The notes: generated by a model from the sequence alone, not told the origin. 9,423 nucleotides of DNA from Methanosarcinales archaeon (GCA_025464645.1 JAODGF010000052.1:1-9423), one strand, 5' to 3'; counted from the first letter of the stretch, positions 1-5,976 are shown. Made by a program: numbers and translations.

Positions 1-627
1 GGCACCGAAGCTGCGGGAGAAGGTCTAAACCTCCAATTTGCGAATATTGTGATAAATTACGAACTGCCATGGAATCCAAATAGATTGGAGCAGCGAATCG
101 GGAGGGTTTACCGGTATGGCCAAGATAAAATGGTGTATGTTTACAATTACAAGACGGCTTTTCCCATTGATAACAAGGTTCTGGACAAGTTATTGGAGAA
201 GATAGAGGAGATAAGGACGATATTTGGGGATAGAGCGGTTGATGTTATAGGTGCGTTGATTTCTGAGAGTGAAATAATGGAATTATTCAAAATATCGAGA
301 GTTATGAGTGATACTAAGGCTATAGAGAAGGTAGAGGAGTTACTGGATAGAAAATTGAAACTTTTGAAAGAAATAGAGGATTTCCTTGTCCGTGAGAGGT
401 TTGATTTGTCTGGGATTTCGAGTTTATCACGGGATATGACCGAGAGAGTGGGGGAATTTGATATTGAGCGCTTTCTCTTGAGTTATTTGTCACTTGGGGA
501 ATACGGAGACTATGCGCCAAAGGGTGACGGAACATACGCCATCTACATGAAGCCGGCGACACGACTTGAGGCTATTAGCTGTGCAGGAACTCTGCCAGGT
601 ATGAGGATAAGTTTTATGAACTTATAG
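1..627 (+). CDS. SNF2/RapA-like helicase, C-terminal helicase lobe (partial, frameshifted)
   Basis: The reading frame is open from base 1, so the start lies outside the window; a GTG at 49 is internal. The first residues, TEAAGEGLNLQFAN, are helicase motif V, and PWNPNRLEQRIGRVYRYGQ is motif VI with its arginine fingers. Both are typical of the second RecA-like lobe of SNF2/RapA ATP-dependent DNA translocases. The following VYNYKTAFPIDNKVLDKLLEKIEEI and the GDRAVDVIGAL stretch match the family's region just after the ATPase. The frame ends at TAG 625-627, but the last ~16 residues do not look like the family. The expected continuation, YELIGTFDRKAKKKGSFIALG, is encoded one frame over from about 579. 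I therefore read this as the upstream half of one gene that continues to 1646, broken by a -1 frameshift. Helicases of this type with DUF3883 are common in phage-defence islands; that role here is inference. Confidence 0.85.
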   Translation, partial: GTEAAGEGLNLQFANIVINYELPWNPNRLEQRIGRVYRYGQDKMVYVYNYKTAFPIDNKVLDKLLEKIEEIRTIFGDRAVDVIGALISESEIMELFKISRVMSDTKAIEKVEELLDRKLKLLKEIEDFLVRERFDLSGISSLSRDMTERVGEFDIERFLLSYLSLGEYGDYAPKGDGTYAIYMKPATRLEAISCAGTLPGMRISFMNL

Positions 628-671
628 GAACATTCGATAGGAAAGCAAAGAAGAAAGGGTCGTTTATTGCA

Positions 672-1646
672 TTGGGAAATCCAGCGTTAGAATCGGCTTT
701 ACGCACAGCAATAGGTTTTGAGCCGGTAGCCCTTTTAGAAGGAGAAGAGGAAGGTGTAATATTCCCTTATATCTTGAGGTTTTTTGACGGCATGGGAAAT
801 GAAATCTATGCAGAACCTGTACTCATATATAAAACAGAAGACGGGATTAACGTCCTTGATGCAAAGAGGATATGGGATTTTGCATCTTTAAACGCTGACC
901 AGAGCCATTACAGGAATATTGGTGCATCGCTATCTGGCGTTCCAACCGAAGATGAGATTGCAATAGCGGTTAAAGACATCGAAGGCTATGTCAACGGGAA
1001 ACATCAAAGAGATGTTGAACTGGAAAGAAAATTGATAACAGCCGAATTTGATTGGAGAATAATGCTAGAAAACGGGAAGATAAAGGACGCAAAGGCAAAA
1101 GGGCAGAATTACCTGGTTCCTTCATTGACCGATAAGATAAAAGATCTTAGAAAAGAGTATCTGCGATTATCAAACAATTTAGAGAGGGCGAGAAGCATCT
1201 TCTGGAAGTTGTGCGGTCCAATAGGCTGTGGCATTGTTTTAAAACCTAAAGATTTGGAGGGCGGAGAAAAAGGAGACGCGGAACTTAGGAGAGCAGTGGA
1301 ACTTGCTGGTATGGAGTTCGTTATGAGATATGAGCGGAATAATAGAAGACATCCTGAGGATGTATCTGCAAGATTCCTGGGTTACGACATACTCAGCACT
1401 TCACGAGAGGTGAAAAGGCTTATCGAGGTGAAATCATTTAAGACAGAAGGCGAAATTGAAATGTCATCGAATGAGTGGCGAGTCGCTTCTGAGAATAAAG
1501 ATAATTATTATCTCTATGTTGTAAATTATGCGCTTAGTGAACCTAAACTTATCGTTGTGCAGGACCCTTACAATAAGCTGAAGGATATAGTAAGAATTGT
1601 GCCTTTACAGGATTTTAAGGTTATAATACCGAAGCTTGACTCTTAG
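672..1646 (+). CDS. Downstream half of the split helicase, with C-terminal DUF3883 nuclease-like domain
   Basis: The frame is open from 579 (after TAG 576-578). The only candidate start is a TTG at 672 inside conserved helicase sequence, so this is probably not an independent gene. Residues before and after the TTG (TFDRKAKKKGSFIALGNPALESAL) match the FDR...LGHPL region that follows the ATPase lobe in RapA-like archaeal helicases. A charged, probably coiled-coil stretch lies at residues ~112-175. Residues ~208-305 resemble DUF3883: GYDILSTSREVKRLIEVKS contains D239, E252 and K254, the spacing of a PD-(D/E)xK-type nuclease fold. This is followed by EWRVA and a YYLYVV...P.L..VQDPY strand pattern. 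It would act on DNA together with the helicase motor. No ribosome binding site precedes the TTG. If the frameshift is a sequence error, 1-1646 is one intact gene; if real, the nuclease-like half is probably not made. Confidence 0.75.
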   Translation: MGNPALESALRTAIGFEPVALLEGEEEGVIFPYILRFFDGMGNEIYAEPVLIYKTEDGINVLDAKRIWDFASLNADQSHYRNIGASLSGVPTEDEIAIAVKDIEGYVNGKHQRDVELERKLITAEFDWRIMLENGKIKDAKAKGQNYLVPSLTDKIKDLRKEYLRLSNNLERARSIFWKLCGPIGCGIVLKPKDLEGGEKGDAELRRAVELAGMEFVMRYERNNRRHPEDVSARFLGYDILSTSREVKRLIEVKSFKTEGEIEMSSNEWRVASENKDNYYLYVVNYALSEPKLIVVQDPYNKLKDIVRIVPLQDFKVIIPKLDS

Positions 1647-1650
1647 ATAA

Positions 1651-1785
1651 AAATTCGCTCATCCACATCGGCACAATAGCGGGCAGGGGTATAACATTCC
1701 AGAAGAAATCGCTAAAAAGATTGGAAATCGGCTGTTTGCATCATTTGATGAAGGGAAGATAGTTATCAGTGAGATTAAGGAATAA
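1651..1785 (+). pseudogene. Start-less ORF fragment of unknown origin
   Basis: The frame runs from just after TAA 1648-1650 to TAA 1783-1785 with no ATG, GTG or TTG. Its second half, NIPEEIAKKIGNRLFASFDE followed by GKIVISEIKE, has the composition and helix/strand alternation of a real protein C-terminus. The first part does not. I cannot name the family. IPEEIAKKIG faintly recalls the IPKEI turn of AbrB/SpoVT proteins, but the rest does not follow. It lies between two other broken genes, so a leftover of a deleted gene is the simplest reading. Confidence 0.3.
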
Positions 1786-1799
1786 ATGAAGATAAATGA

Positions 1800-2033
1800 A
1801 CAGATAATGAAAAGGACATAAAGAAAGCGGTGTCATGGGTTTTGCGAGAAATAACGAAGAAGAATCCGGATGGTGGTGCAGAATTTTTAACACGATGGGC
1901 AAAAGCAAATCCAGATAAGGATGCGAGATGGATAATAAAGGATGGGATAACGAAGTTGCCAGAAGAAAAGCAGACAGAAATCTTAGCTATTGTAGCAGAT
2001 AATATGGAGATATGGAGAAAAACAAAAAATTGA
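1800..2033 (+). pseudogene. AlkD-like DNA alkylation repair protein, C-terminal fragment
   Basis: The open frame starts after TGA 1797-1799; the first possible start is GTG 1830, which gives 67 residues. KKAVSWVLREITKKNPDGGA, then EFLTRWAKANPDKDARWIIK and DGITKLPEEKQTEIL, have the paired-helix rhythm of the last HEAT-like repeats of AlkC/AlkD DNA glycosylases (family pattern: K-A-x-W-x-L-R-E, then a second helix with R-W/Y-x-I). Whole proteins of this family are above 200 residues, so roughly the N-terminal two thirds, including most of the DNA-binding surface, is absent. Similarity begins before the GTG, which argues that the GTG is not an original start. No good ribosome binding site precedes it. 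Family assignment is from pattern only. A short stand-alone HEAT-like protein is the alternative. Confidence 0.45.
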
Positions 2034-2067
2034 TAAATTTCTTGAAGGAAAGAGATATTGGTAAAGT

Positions 2068-3198
2068 ATGGTAGAATTCGTTGAGATCAAAGCGAAGAGC
2101 ATTCTACAAAAACAGAAGTTCAGGGACAATTGGTTCTGGAATCGCTACAATCTTAATCCTTACAGGGGCTGCCAGTTTGCATGTAACTATTGCGATGCCA
2201 TAACCGAGAAATATCTTGTCCATGAGTCATACAAGGATTTCTCGAGGATAATTTATATAAAGAAGAACGCTCCCGAAGTCTTAGAAAAAGAGGTCGAAAA
2301 GCTGAAGCCGGATGTTGTTGCTATGTCTGGCGTTACCGACCCTTATCAGCCCGCTGAGAAAAAATATGAATTAACAAGAAAGATATTGGAGATTTTAGCG
2401 GAGCATGGGTTTCCTGTTCACATTATCACGAAGAGCGATTTAGTTTTAAGAGACATTGATTTACTGCGAGAAATAGCGAGACAGACGTGGTGCACGGTTT
2501 CCTTAACAATTATAACTTTTGATAATGAGTTGTTACCTTATCTGGAACCGTTTGCTCCTTCTCCGAAAAGAAGGTTAGAAACGGTTGAGAAATTGAATGA
2601 AGAAGGAATACAGGCAGGTGTTGACTTTACACCCGTTGTACCATATCTTTTGGATGGTCCTGAAAATATTGAAGAAGTGATCAAAAGAGCATCTGGGTCT
2701 GCAGAGTATATTCTAATCGGTGCGGCAATGACTCTGAGAAGTAATCAACGCATAAGATTTTTTGAACTCCTGAAGAAAAACTTTCCAGCACTTGTGGAGA
2801 AATATGAGAATTTATATGAAAAGCAGGAGACTCCTCCACAGGATTATATTGTGAGGTTGAACGGCCTTGCATTTGCGTTTTGCAAGAACTACGGGATAAA
2901 GAACTACATTCCACCACCCAGTTTTGAAAGGACCCGTAGAGAAAATTTTGATGTAGCAAATCATTTATTGCTGATAGCCTTTTTCAAAGAATTCAAATCA
3001 GCAAATCCTTATTCCGCGTGGGCTTATCATAAAGCTTCTCAAACGATAGAAAATTTGAATGAAAGTATAACAGGAATTTGTAAAAGGAAAGCGCTTGAGA
3101 AACTTCCCGGCGTTGAAAAGACTATTTCCAGGGTCATAGCAGAGTTTTTGAGCAATGCCAAAAGTGAAAGATTAGAAAAGGAGATGAATACATGGTAA
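2068..3198 (+). CDS. SplB-family radical SAM protein
   Basis: This 376-residue protein has the radical SAM cluster motif C35-x3-C39-x2-C42 (GCQFACNYCDA), which binds the [4Fe-4S] cluster that cleaves S-adenosylmethionine. The preceding NPYRGC and the later SGVTDPYQPAEKKY (residues ~87-100) and ITKSDLVLRDIDLL segments are hallmarks of the spore-photoproduct-lyase-like family (COG1533). ATG 2068 is the first start, because TAA 2062-2064 lies two codons upstream; only a weak purine-rich stretch precedes it. Members of this broad family often lack known substrates. A true photoproduct lyase role is not shown. Residues ~340-361 (RKALEKLPGVEKTISRVIAEFL) look like a helix-hairpin-helix (LPGV turn), which would suit nucleic-acid binding. 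It sits 34 bp after the alkylation-repair fragment and ends 109 bp before the regulator gene. The gene is intact. Confidence 0.85.
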   Translation: MVEFVEIKAKSILQKQKFRDNWFWNRYNLNPYRGCQFACNYCDAITEKYLVHESYKDFSRIIYIKKNAPEVLEKEVEKLKPDVVAMSGVTDPYQPAEKKYELTRKILEILAEHGFPVHIITKSDLVLRDIDLLREIARQTWCTVSLTIITFDNELLPYLEPFAPSPKRRLETVEKLNEEGIQAGVDFTPVVPYLLDGPENIEEVIKRASGSAEYILIGAAMTLRSNQRIRFFELLKKNFPALVEKYENLYEKQETPPQDYIVRLNGLAFAFCKNYGIKNYIPPPSFERTRRENFDVANHLLLIAFFKEFKSANPYSAWAYHKASQTIENLNESITGICKRKALEKLPGVEKTISRVIAEFLSNAKSERLEKEMNTW

Positions 3199-3218
3199 AT
3201 GTAATCAAAATAATTTAG

Positions 3219-3227
3219 AAAGGAGGT
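3219..3227 (+). promoter_or_regulatory. Orphan perfect Shine-Dalgarno site
   Basis: AAAGGAGGT is fully complementary to the 16S rRNA 3' end, but no ATG, GTG or usable TTG follows at normal distance. The codon in the right place is GTC (3231), which opens a 24-codon frame ending at TAA 3303-3305. It may mark the start of a lost or mutated small gene. Confidence 0.4.
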
Positions 3228-3274
3228 TGCGTCGTTAACAGCAGACCCCTTGCGAAGCAAGAAGAACTCATACC

Positions 3275-3304
3275 TATGAAACTTTATATAGAAATTCGTT
3301 CATA
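3275..3304 (+). promoter_or_regulatory. Promoter of the TrmB-like gene, with flanking TATGAA/TTCATA inverted half-sites
   Basis: TTTATATA at 3283-3290 is a good archaeal TATA box. It would place transcription start near 3311-3316, after the ATG at 3308 and before the ATG at 3323. TATGAA (3275-3280) and its reverse complement TTCATA (3299-3304) bracket the box symmetrically, a layout expected of an operator that blocks TBP/TFB or polymerase. The same hexamer recurs three times before the next gene. Autoregulation is inference. Confidence 0.5.
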
Positions 3305-3322
3305 AATATGATTTATATAATC

Positions 3323-3703
3323 ATGGTAAAAAGAAATTATATCGCGGATATAGAGAAGGCACTGAAAGAAGGAAAGAAACCAACAGAGTTATTGAACGTT
3401 ATTTTAGGTTTTCTCAATTTTAAGCCCGTGGAAATAAAAATTTATAATCTCTTGCTGACCTCTTCGTTAACGATAAAACAAATACAAAACCTGCTGCATC
3501 TTTCAGAACGAACAATACGGAAATATATTCGACGATTAGACCAGGAAGGATTTATAATTAAGCGTGTAGAAGCGGGAAAAAGGCTTAAGTACGTCTATAC
3601 TGCGGTTCCGGTTCAGGAAGCATGGAAGAAAGTAAAGGGTAAAATACAGAAAATATTGGATGAAATTACCAGAGTTCTGGAGATAAAGGCGGTGCGGTTT
3701 TAA
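3323..3703 (+). CDS. TrmB-like winged-helix transcriptional regulator
   Basis: A small basic DNA-binding protein. Numbered from the upstream ATG 3308 (131 residues), it shows helices at ~31-52 (NVILGFLNFKPVEIKIYNLL), a helix-turn-helix at ~54-77 (LTIKQIQNLLHLSERTIRKY) and a beta wing at ~81-99 (GFIIKRVEAGKRLKYVYTAV). This is the usual TrmB/MarR-type order. A C-terminal amphipathic helix (~102-125) could dimerise. There is no sugar-binding TrmB C-terminal domain, so it is a short single-domain member. I prefer ATG 3323 (126 residues), because the TATA box puts transcription start after ATG 3308 and the first five residues (MIYII) overlap an AT-rich promoter. Its neighbours are a radical SAM gene upstream and a UbiA gene downstream whose promoter carries similar half-sites, so the UbiA gene is the likeliest target. 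Confidence 0.75.
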   Translation: MVKRNYIADIEKALKEGKKPTELLNVILGFLNFKPVEIKIYNLLLTSSLTIKQIQNLLHLSERTIRKYIRRLDQEGFIIKRVEAGKRLKYVYTAVPVQEAWKKVKGKIQKILDEITRVLEIKAVRF

Positions 3704-3757
3704 TTAACATCCTGAGTGCGGGATTGGAAGGCAGGTTTTCAAATTCCAACTTTTCTC

Positions 3758-3808
3758 AAGATTGAAATCGCTCATTTCTATCGTTGATGCATTTTATTCT
3801 TCAATCTT
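3758..3808. repeat. 9-bp inverted repeat (AAGATTGAA...TTCAATCTT)
   Basis: AAGATTGAA at 3758-3766 and its exact reverse complement TTCAATCTT at 3800-3808 are separated by 33 nt. They lie between the regulator and the UbiA gene, just upstream of the TATATGAA cluster. No T-tract follows, so it is not a classic terminator. It could be an RNA stem at the end of the regulator transcript or a second operator. Confidence 0.4.
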
Positions 3809-3857
3809 ATATGAACAAATTTATACATATATATGAATTATTTGTAACATATATGAA
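3808..3857 (+). promoter_or_regulatory. UbiA promoter region with three TATATGAA direct repeats
   Basis: TATATGAA occurs at 3808-3815, 3830-3837 and 3850-3857, with start-to-start spacings of 22 and 20 bp, close to two helical turns. This puts all copies on about the same face of the DNA. A TATA-like stretch, TTTATACATATA, overlaps the middle copy and would give transcription start near 3845-3850. The region is very AT-rich, so chance recurrence cannot be dismissed. The match to the half-sites at 3275-3304 favours a shared regulator. Confidence 0.45.
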
Positions 3858-3887
3858 TAGCATAAAAAAAGTTTTCAGGGAGTGGCG

Positions 3888-4673
3888 ATGGAGAGAATAA
3901 AAGAATACCTCAAGATGCTGAGGATCAACGAATGGATAAAGTTCTTTACATTTATCCCGCTTATAGGAGCGATTTTAGCACATGCTATCCCCTCTGTTCT
4001 CATTTTAGTCGGCATAATCTTCTTCTGTGTGATAGGCTATGGGTTCGTCATAAACAACTATTTCGATGTTGAAATAGACAGACGGAATACGAAAAAAGTC
4101 AGGATGGGTAAAAATCCTCTTTCTGCGGGCAAAGTAACGAAAGAAGGAACTTTGCTGCTCATGGGTGTACTGCTCGCAATTCCAATTGCACTTTCTTGCT
4201 TTTTAACCCTAACTGGTCTTTTATTCACGGTGTTGAGTATTTCTTTCCTCACGCTCTATTCAGTAAAATACATAAGGCTTAAAGAAAGGTTTATTGTTGA
4301 TATAATAACTCATGGACTGATGTTTGGCTTGTTTCCCTTTTTAGCTGGTTTTACGCTGGCAGGAGGTGATTTAAATACGCTTACTCTGTTGGTCGCCTCC
4401 CTGTTTATGATAATTGGCTGCGAAGCGTTACTCACGCATCAAATAAATGATTACGGTGAAGATTTTGGGAATTCGAGCACCACGGTTGTTAGAGTGGGTC
4501 TGAAGAGAGGTTCGGTTCTTCTCGCCTCGGTCGTTCTGGTATCCATCGTGAATTTAGAGCTAATCGTTCATTGTTCCGATATTGGAATGATGCTTCATGG
4601 CGGTGCCTTTGCATATTTAATCGCATATCCTATCTATACATGCAGGGGTGAAATCTACCATTTCATTCTTTAA
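3888..4673 (+). CDS. UbiA-family membrane prenyltransferase (C-terminus probably frameshifted)
   Basis: An integral membrane protein that would transfer a polyprenyl group from its diphosphate to an acceptor such as a quinone, pterin-like or lipid head group. About eight hydrophobic segments are visible. The first aspartate motif is N56-N57-Y-F-D60-V-E-I-D64; the canonical form is NDxxDxxxD, so the second position is Asn. It is followed by K75-NPLSAGKVT. The second motif is Q185-IND188-YGED192-FG with ...TTVVRVG, the Mg-diphosphate site. GTG 3882 opens the frame, but AGGGAG at 3877-3882 is a well-placed ribosome binding site for ATG 3888, so I chose that (261 residues). The frame stops after PIYTCRGEIYHFIL, where a ninth membrane helix is expected; codon-like sequence continues in another frame to 4855. 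The acceptor is unknown. Menaquinone, heme O and geranylgeranylglyceryl types are not separable here. Confidence 0.8.
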   Translation: MERIKEYLKMLRINEWIKFFTFIPLIGAILAHAIPSVLILVGIIFFCVIGYGFVINNYFDVEIDRRNTKKVRMGKNPLSAGKVTKEGTLLLMGVLLAIPIALSCFLTLTGLLFTVLSISFLTLYSVKYIRLKERFIVDIITHGLMFGLFPFLAGFTLAGGDLNTLTLLVASLFMIIGCEALLTHQINDYGEDFGNSSTTVVRVGLKRGSVLLASVVLVSIVNLELIVHCSDIGMMLHGGAFAYLIAYPIYTCRGEIYHFIL

Positions 4674-4855
4674 GGTATTTGAAAACTACGGGCAGTGCTA
4701 TGCCTGCTGGGGTAGCGGCAGTCCACTGTTCGGTAAAATGCGGGAATGCTGTCAAAAGAGAAGTATTGAAGGGGCATACTGTTTCGCGCACTACACGCAC
4801 GAAAGTAAGAAATATCTTGCAAACATATTTATTTTTTGTATTGATATGGATATGA
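4652..4855 (+). pseudogene. Out-of-frame C-terminal tail of the UbiA gene
   Basis: This frame is -1 relative to the UbiA frame and has no start codon of its own. Joined at the UbiA stop, it reads ...YHFIL then RYLKTTGSAMPAGVAAVHCS, a basic stretch VLKGHTVSRTTRTKVRNI and a hydrophobic end LQTYLFFVLIWI that could be the missing last membrane helix. First codon positions are strongly purine-rich here (roughly three quarters by eye), as in genuine genes of the window and unlike the competing 70-codon frame at 4648-4860. It stops 17 nt before the next start codon, just ahead of that gene's ribosome binding site, as an operon gene would. Family match of the tail is not certain. Confidence 0.4.
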
Positions 4856-4872
4856 AATGAGGTGAAAGAGAA

Positions 4873-5337
4873 ATGGAAATACCAACTTTGTCGGAAGAAG
4901 AAAAATGGGAGATGATGAGGGAGATATTCGTGCTGAACAAGCAAGCAGATATTGGCTTCATTATGCAATTGGGGACGGAGAAGATGAGCGAATATTCGGA
5001 GATGACCGCGCAGCAATATGCAGATATGCTGCGGGCACAGGGTAAAGACAATGCAATTGGCTTTGCGATGAGCGAGGCGATAGTGCGTAAGAATCTAATG
5101 GGGAGCGATGTTGAAGTTGACGGGAATCCCGACGAAGCGACATTAAACCTGAAGAGAGATGGATTCCTGATGACGGCAATCAATCTCATAAAAAAAGGAC
5201 TGTTGCCTATAACCAAGGAAGAGTTTCAACAAGGATGCATTGAAGGCTATTTCAAACCGAGAGCAGAGAAACTGGGCTTAGAATTGGACGTTGAATATAC
5301 AGATGAAGGATACAGGATAAAGATAGCCAAAAAGTAA
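4873..5337 (+). CDS. Conserved-looking protein of unknown function, 154 residues
   Basis: GAGGTGA at 4859-4865 is a good ribosome binding site seven bases before ATG 4873. The protein is soluble, acidic and rich in helix formers. Residues ~1-60 are helical with many Met and Gln (EEEKWEMMREIFVLNKQAD; MSEYSEMTAQQYADML). Residues ~118-154 (EFQQGCIEGYFKPRAEKLGL then ELDVEYTDEGYRIKIAKK) form a helix followed by a two-strand ending. The single Cys (near 121) precedes the final strand pair. The layout recalls small archaeal helical proteins of the DUF6125/thiazoline-hydrolase-like type, but I cannot confirm that and give no function. It follows the UbiA gene closely and may be co-transcribed with it. 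Codon use looks ordinary and the gene is intact. Confidence 0.7.
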   Translation: MEIPTLSEEEKWEMMREIFVLNKQADIGFIMQLGTEKMSEYSEMTAQQYADMLRAQGKDNAIGFAMSEAIVRKNLMGSDVEVDGNPDEATLNLKRDGFLMTAINLIKKGLLPITKEEFQQGCIEGYFKPRAEKLGLELDVEYTDEGYRIKIAKK

Positions 5338-5359
5338 AAAATGAACTTGAAGAAAAGCC

Positions 5360-5586
5360 GTGAGGATAGTGTTGGAGATTTTCGGAACAGGAGCAAGATA
5401 TCCGTTTGTGGATGGAAACAAAAGGGCAGGATTTGAAGCTACTGACGTATTTTTAAGGATGAATGGCTATTATTTAGAAGTTGGTGCAGATGAAGGAATG
5501 GAATTTACGCTAAGTATTGCAAAGAATGAATTGGTTTGGACGGCGTGATAGAATGGATACGAAGGCATACGGAGAAGGAGGTGTGA
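5360..5586 (+). pseudogene. Doc/Fic-fold toxin remnant (death-on-curing family), N-truncated and frameshifted
   Basis: YPFVDGNKRAGFEATDVFLRMNGY is the Fic/Doc catalytic loop and following helix. Doc toxins are kinases that phosphorylate EF-Tu. The usual HxFxDGNKR has Tyr in place of the catalytic His. Only ten residues or so precede the block from GTG 5360, whereas family members have about 50-60 more, so the N-terminal helices are gone. The open frame ends at TGA 5546-5548 (NELVWTA). However, the -1 frame from ~5530 reads GLDGVIEWIRRHTEKEV and stops at TGA 5584-5586, which matches the normal Doc C-terminus (IA.gel..d.iv.WI). Three defects (missing N-terminus, lost His, frameshift) make an active toxin very unlikely. 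An intact 38-codon ORF starts four bases after the restored stop, as if once co-translated. Confidence 0.75.
5575..5583 (+). promoter_or_regulatory. Strong ribosome binding site for the 38-codon ORF
   Basis: AAGGAGGTG lies seven bases before ATG 5591 and within the last codons of the Doc remnant. It is the best Shine-Dalgarno match with a usable start codon in the window, and it decides that the tiny downstream ORF is likely translated. Confidence 0.65.
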
Positions 5587-5590
5587 AAAA

Positions 5591-5707
5591 ATGCACGAGA
5601 AAAAGAAAAAAGAGGAGGAATCAAAGGAGATTGAAGAAATTGAAAAAATAATGGATGTGAGCATGGAAAAGAATAAAGAACTGCTCAAAAAGCTTGCTGA
5701 AGTGTAG
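5591..5707 (+). CDS. Small charged coiled-coil protein, 38 residues
   Basis: ATG 5591 to TAG 5705-5707. The product starts MHEKKKKEEESKEIEEIEKI and ends MEKNKELLKKLAEV. It is extremely Lys/Glu-rich, with Ile/Leu/Met at heptad-like spacing, so one long amphipathic helix or coiled coil is expected. There are no signal peptide or cysteines. The near-perfect ribosome binding site and the four-base gap after the (restored) Doc stop suggest translational coupling to the toxin gene, so it may be a partner or neutralising peptide of the old toxin locus. That is inference, since I recognise no family. A chance ORF in A-rich DNA is possible but less likely given the ribosome binding site. Confidence 0.5.
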   Translation: MHEKKKKEEESKEIEEIEKIMDVSMEKNKELLKKLAEV

Positions 5708-5735
5708 GAAGCGAAGCACTTTGCAAATGGGGATG

Positions 5736-5755
5736 CACCCGAATTTATTCGGGTG
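5736..5755. repeat. Perfect 20-bp palindrome, CACCCGAAT-TT-ATTCGGGTG
   Basis: Two 9-bp arms are separated by two bases, 28 nt after the small ORF. No T-run follows, so terminator function is doubtful. The core GAATTTATTC and the trailing GTGG recur at 5937-5957, suggesting a small REP-like or mobile palindromic element. Confidence 0.55.
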
Positions 5756-5835
5756 TGGCGTGGATAGGGCTAGATCATAAATAATAAAAATAGGAAAAAA
5801 AATAGAAAAAGCAAGGTTAAGAAATGGAAGGATTA

Positions 5836-5857
5836 TTTTGGGATTATCATCCCAAAA
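5836..5857. repeat. Perfect inverted repeat TTTTGGGAT-(4 nt)-ATCCCAAAA
   Basis: 9-bp arms at 5836-5844 and 5849-5857 flank the loop TATC. It lies within the codons for GIIIPK of the AbrB remnant. In RNA it would fold into a stable hairpin. Confidence 0.5.
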
Positions 5858-5936
5858 CAAGCAGTAGATGAGCTCGGCATTTCGGCAGATGGGATGTTAG
5901 ATGTGGAAATTGTGAAAAAGAGAAGAAGGAGCGGAT

Positions 5937-5952
5937 TCGGAATTTATTCCGA
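5937..5952. repeat. Perfect 16-bp palindrome TCGGAAT-TT-ATTCCGA
   Basis: 7-bp arms with a TT centre. The core GAATTTATTC and the nearby TGTGG match the palindrome at 5736-5755. It marks the point where AbrB similarity ends. Confidence 0.5.
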
Positions 5953-5976
5953 TTGTGGAGAGGTTGGTGTTGCTCG

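Noticed and set aside
579..627. Programmed -1 ribosomal frameshift joining the helicase halves
   Set aside because: No X-XXY-YYZ slippery heptamer in the correct phase and no clear downstream stem. A mutation or sequence error is simpler.
3199..3307. tRNA or small RNA gene
   Set aside because: Only a 5-bp hairpin (CTTGC-GAA-GCAAG, 3249-3261) is present. No cloverleaf, T-loop or anticodon arm could be built.
3704..3887. CRISPR-like or tandem array from repeated TATATGAA
   Set aside because: Only three 8-bp copies with AT-rich, non-unique spacers; operator sites fit better.
4648..4860. 70-codon Cys-rich ORF (CYACWGSGSPLFGKMRECCQ) as a metal-binding or peptide gene
   Set aside because: It overlaps the UbiA end and has no ribosome binding site. 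Codon-position composition favours the neighbouring frame as the coding one.
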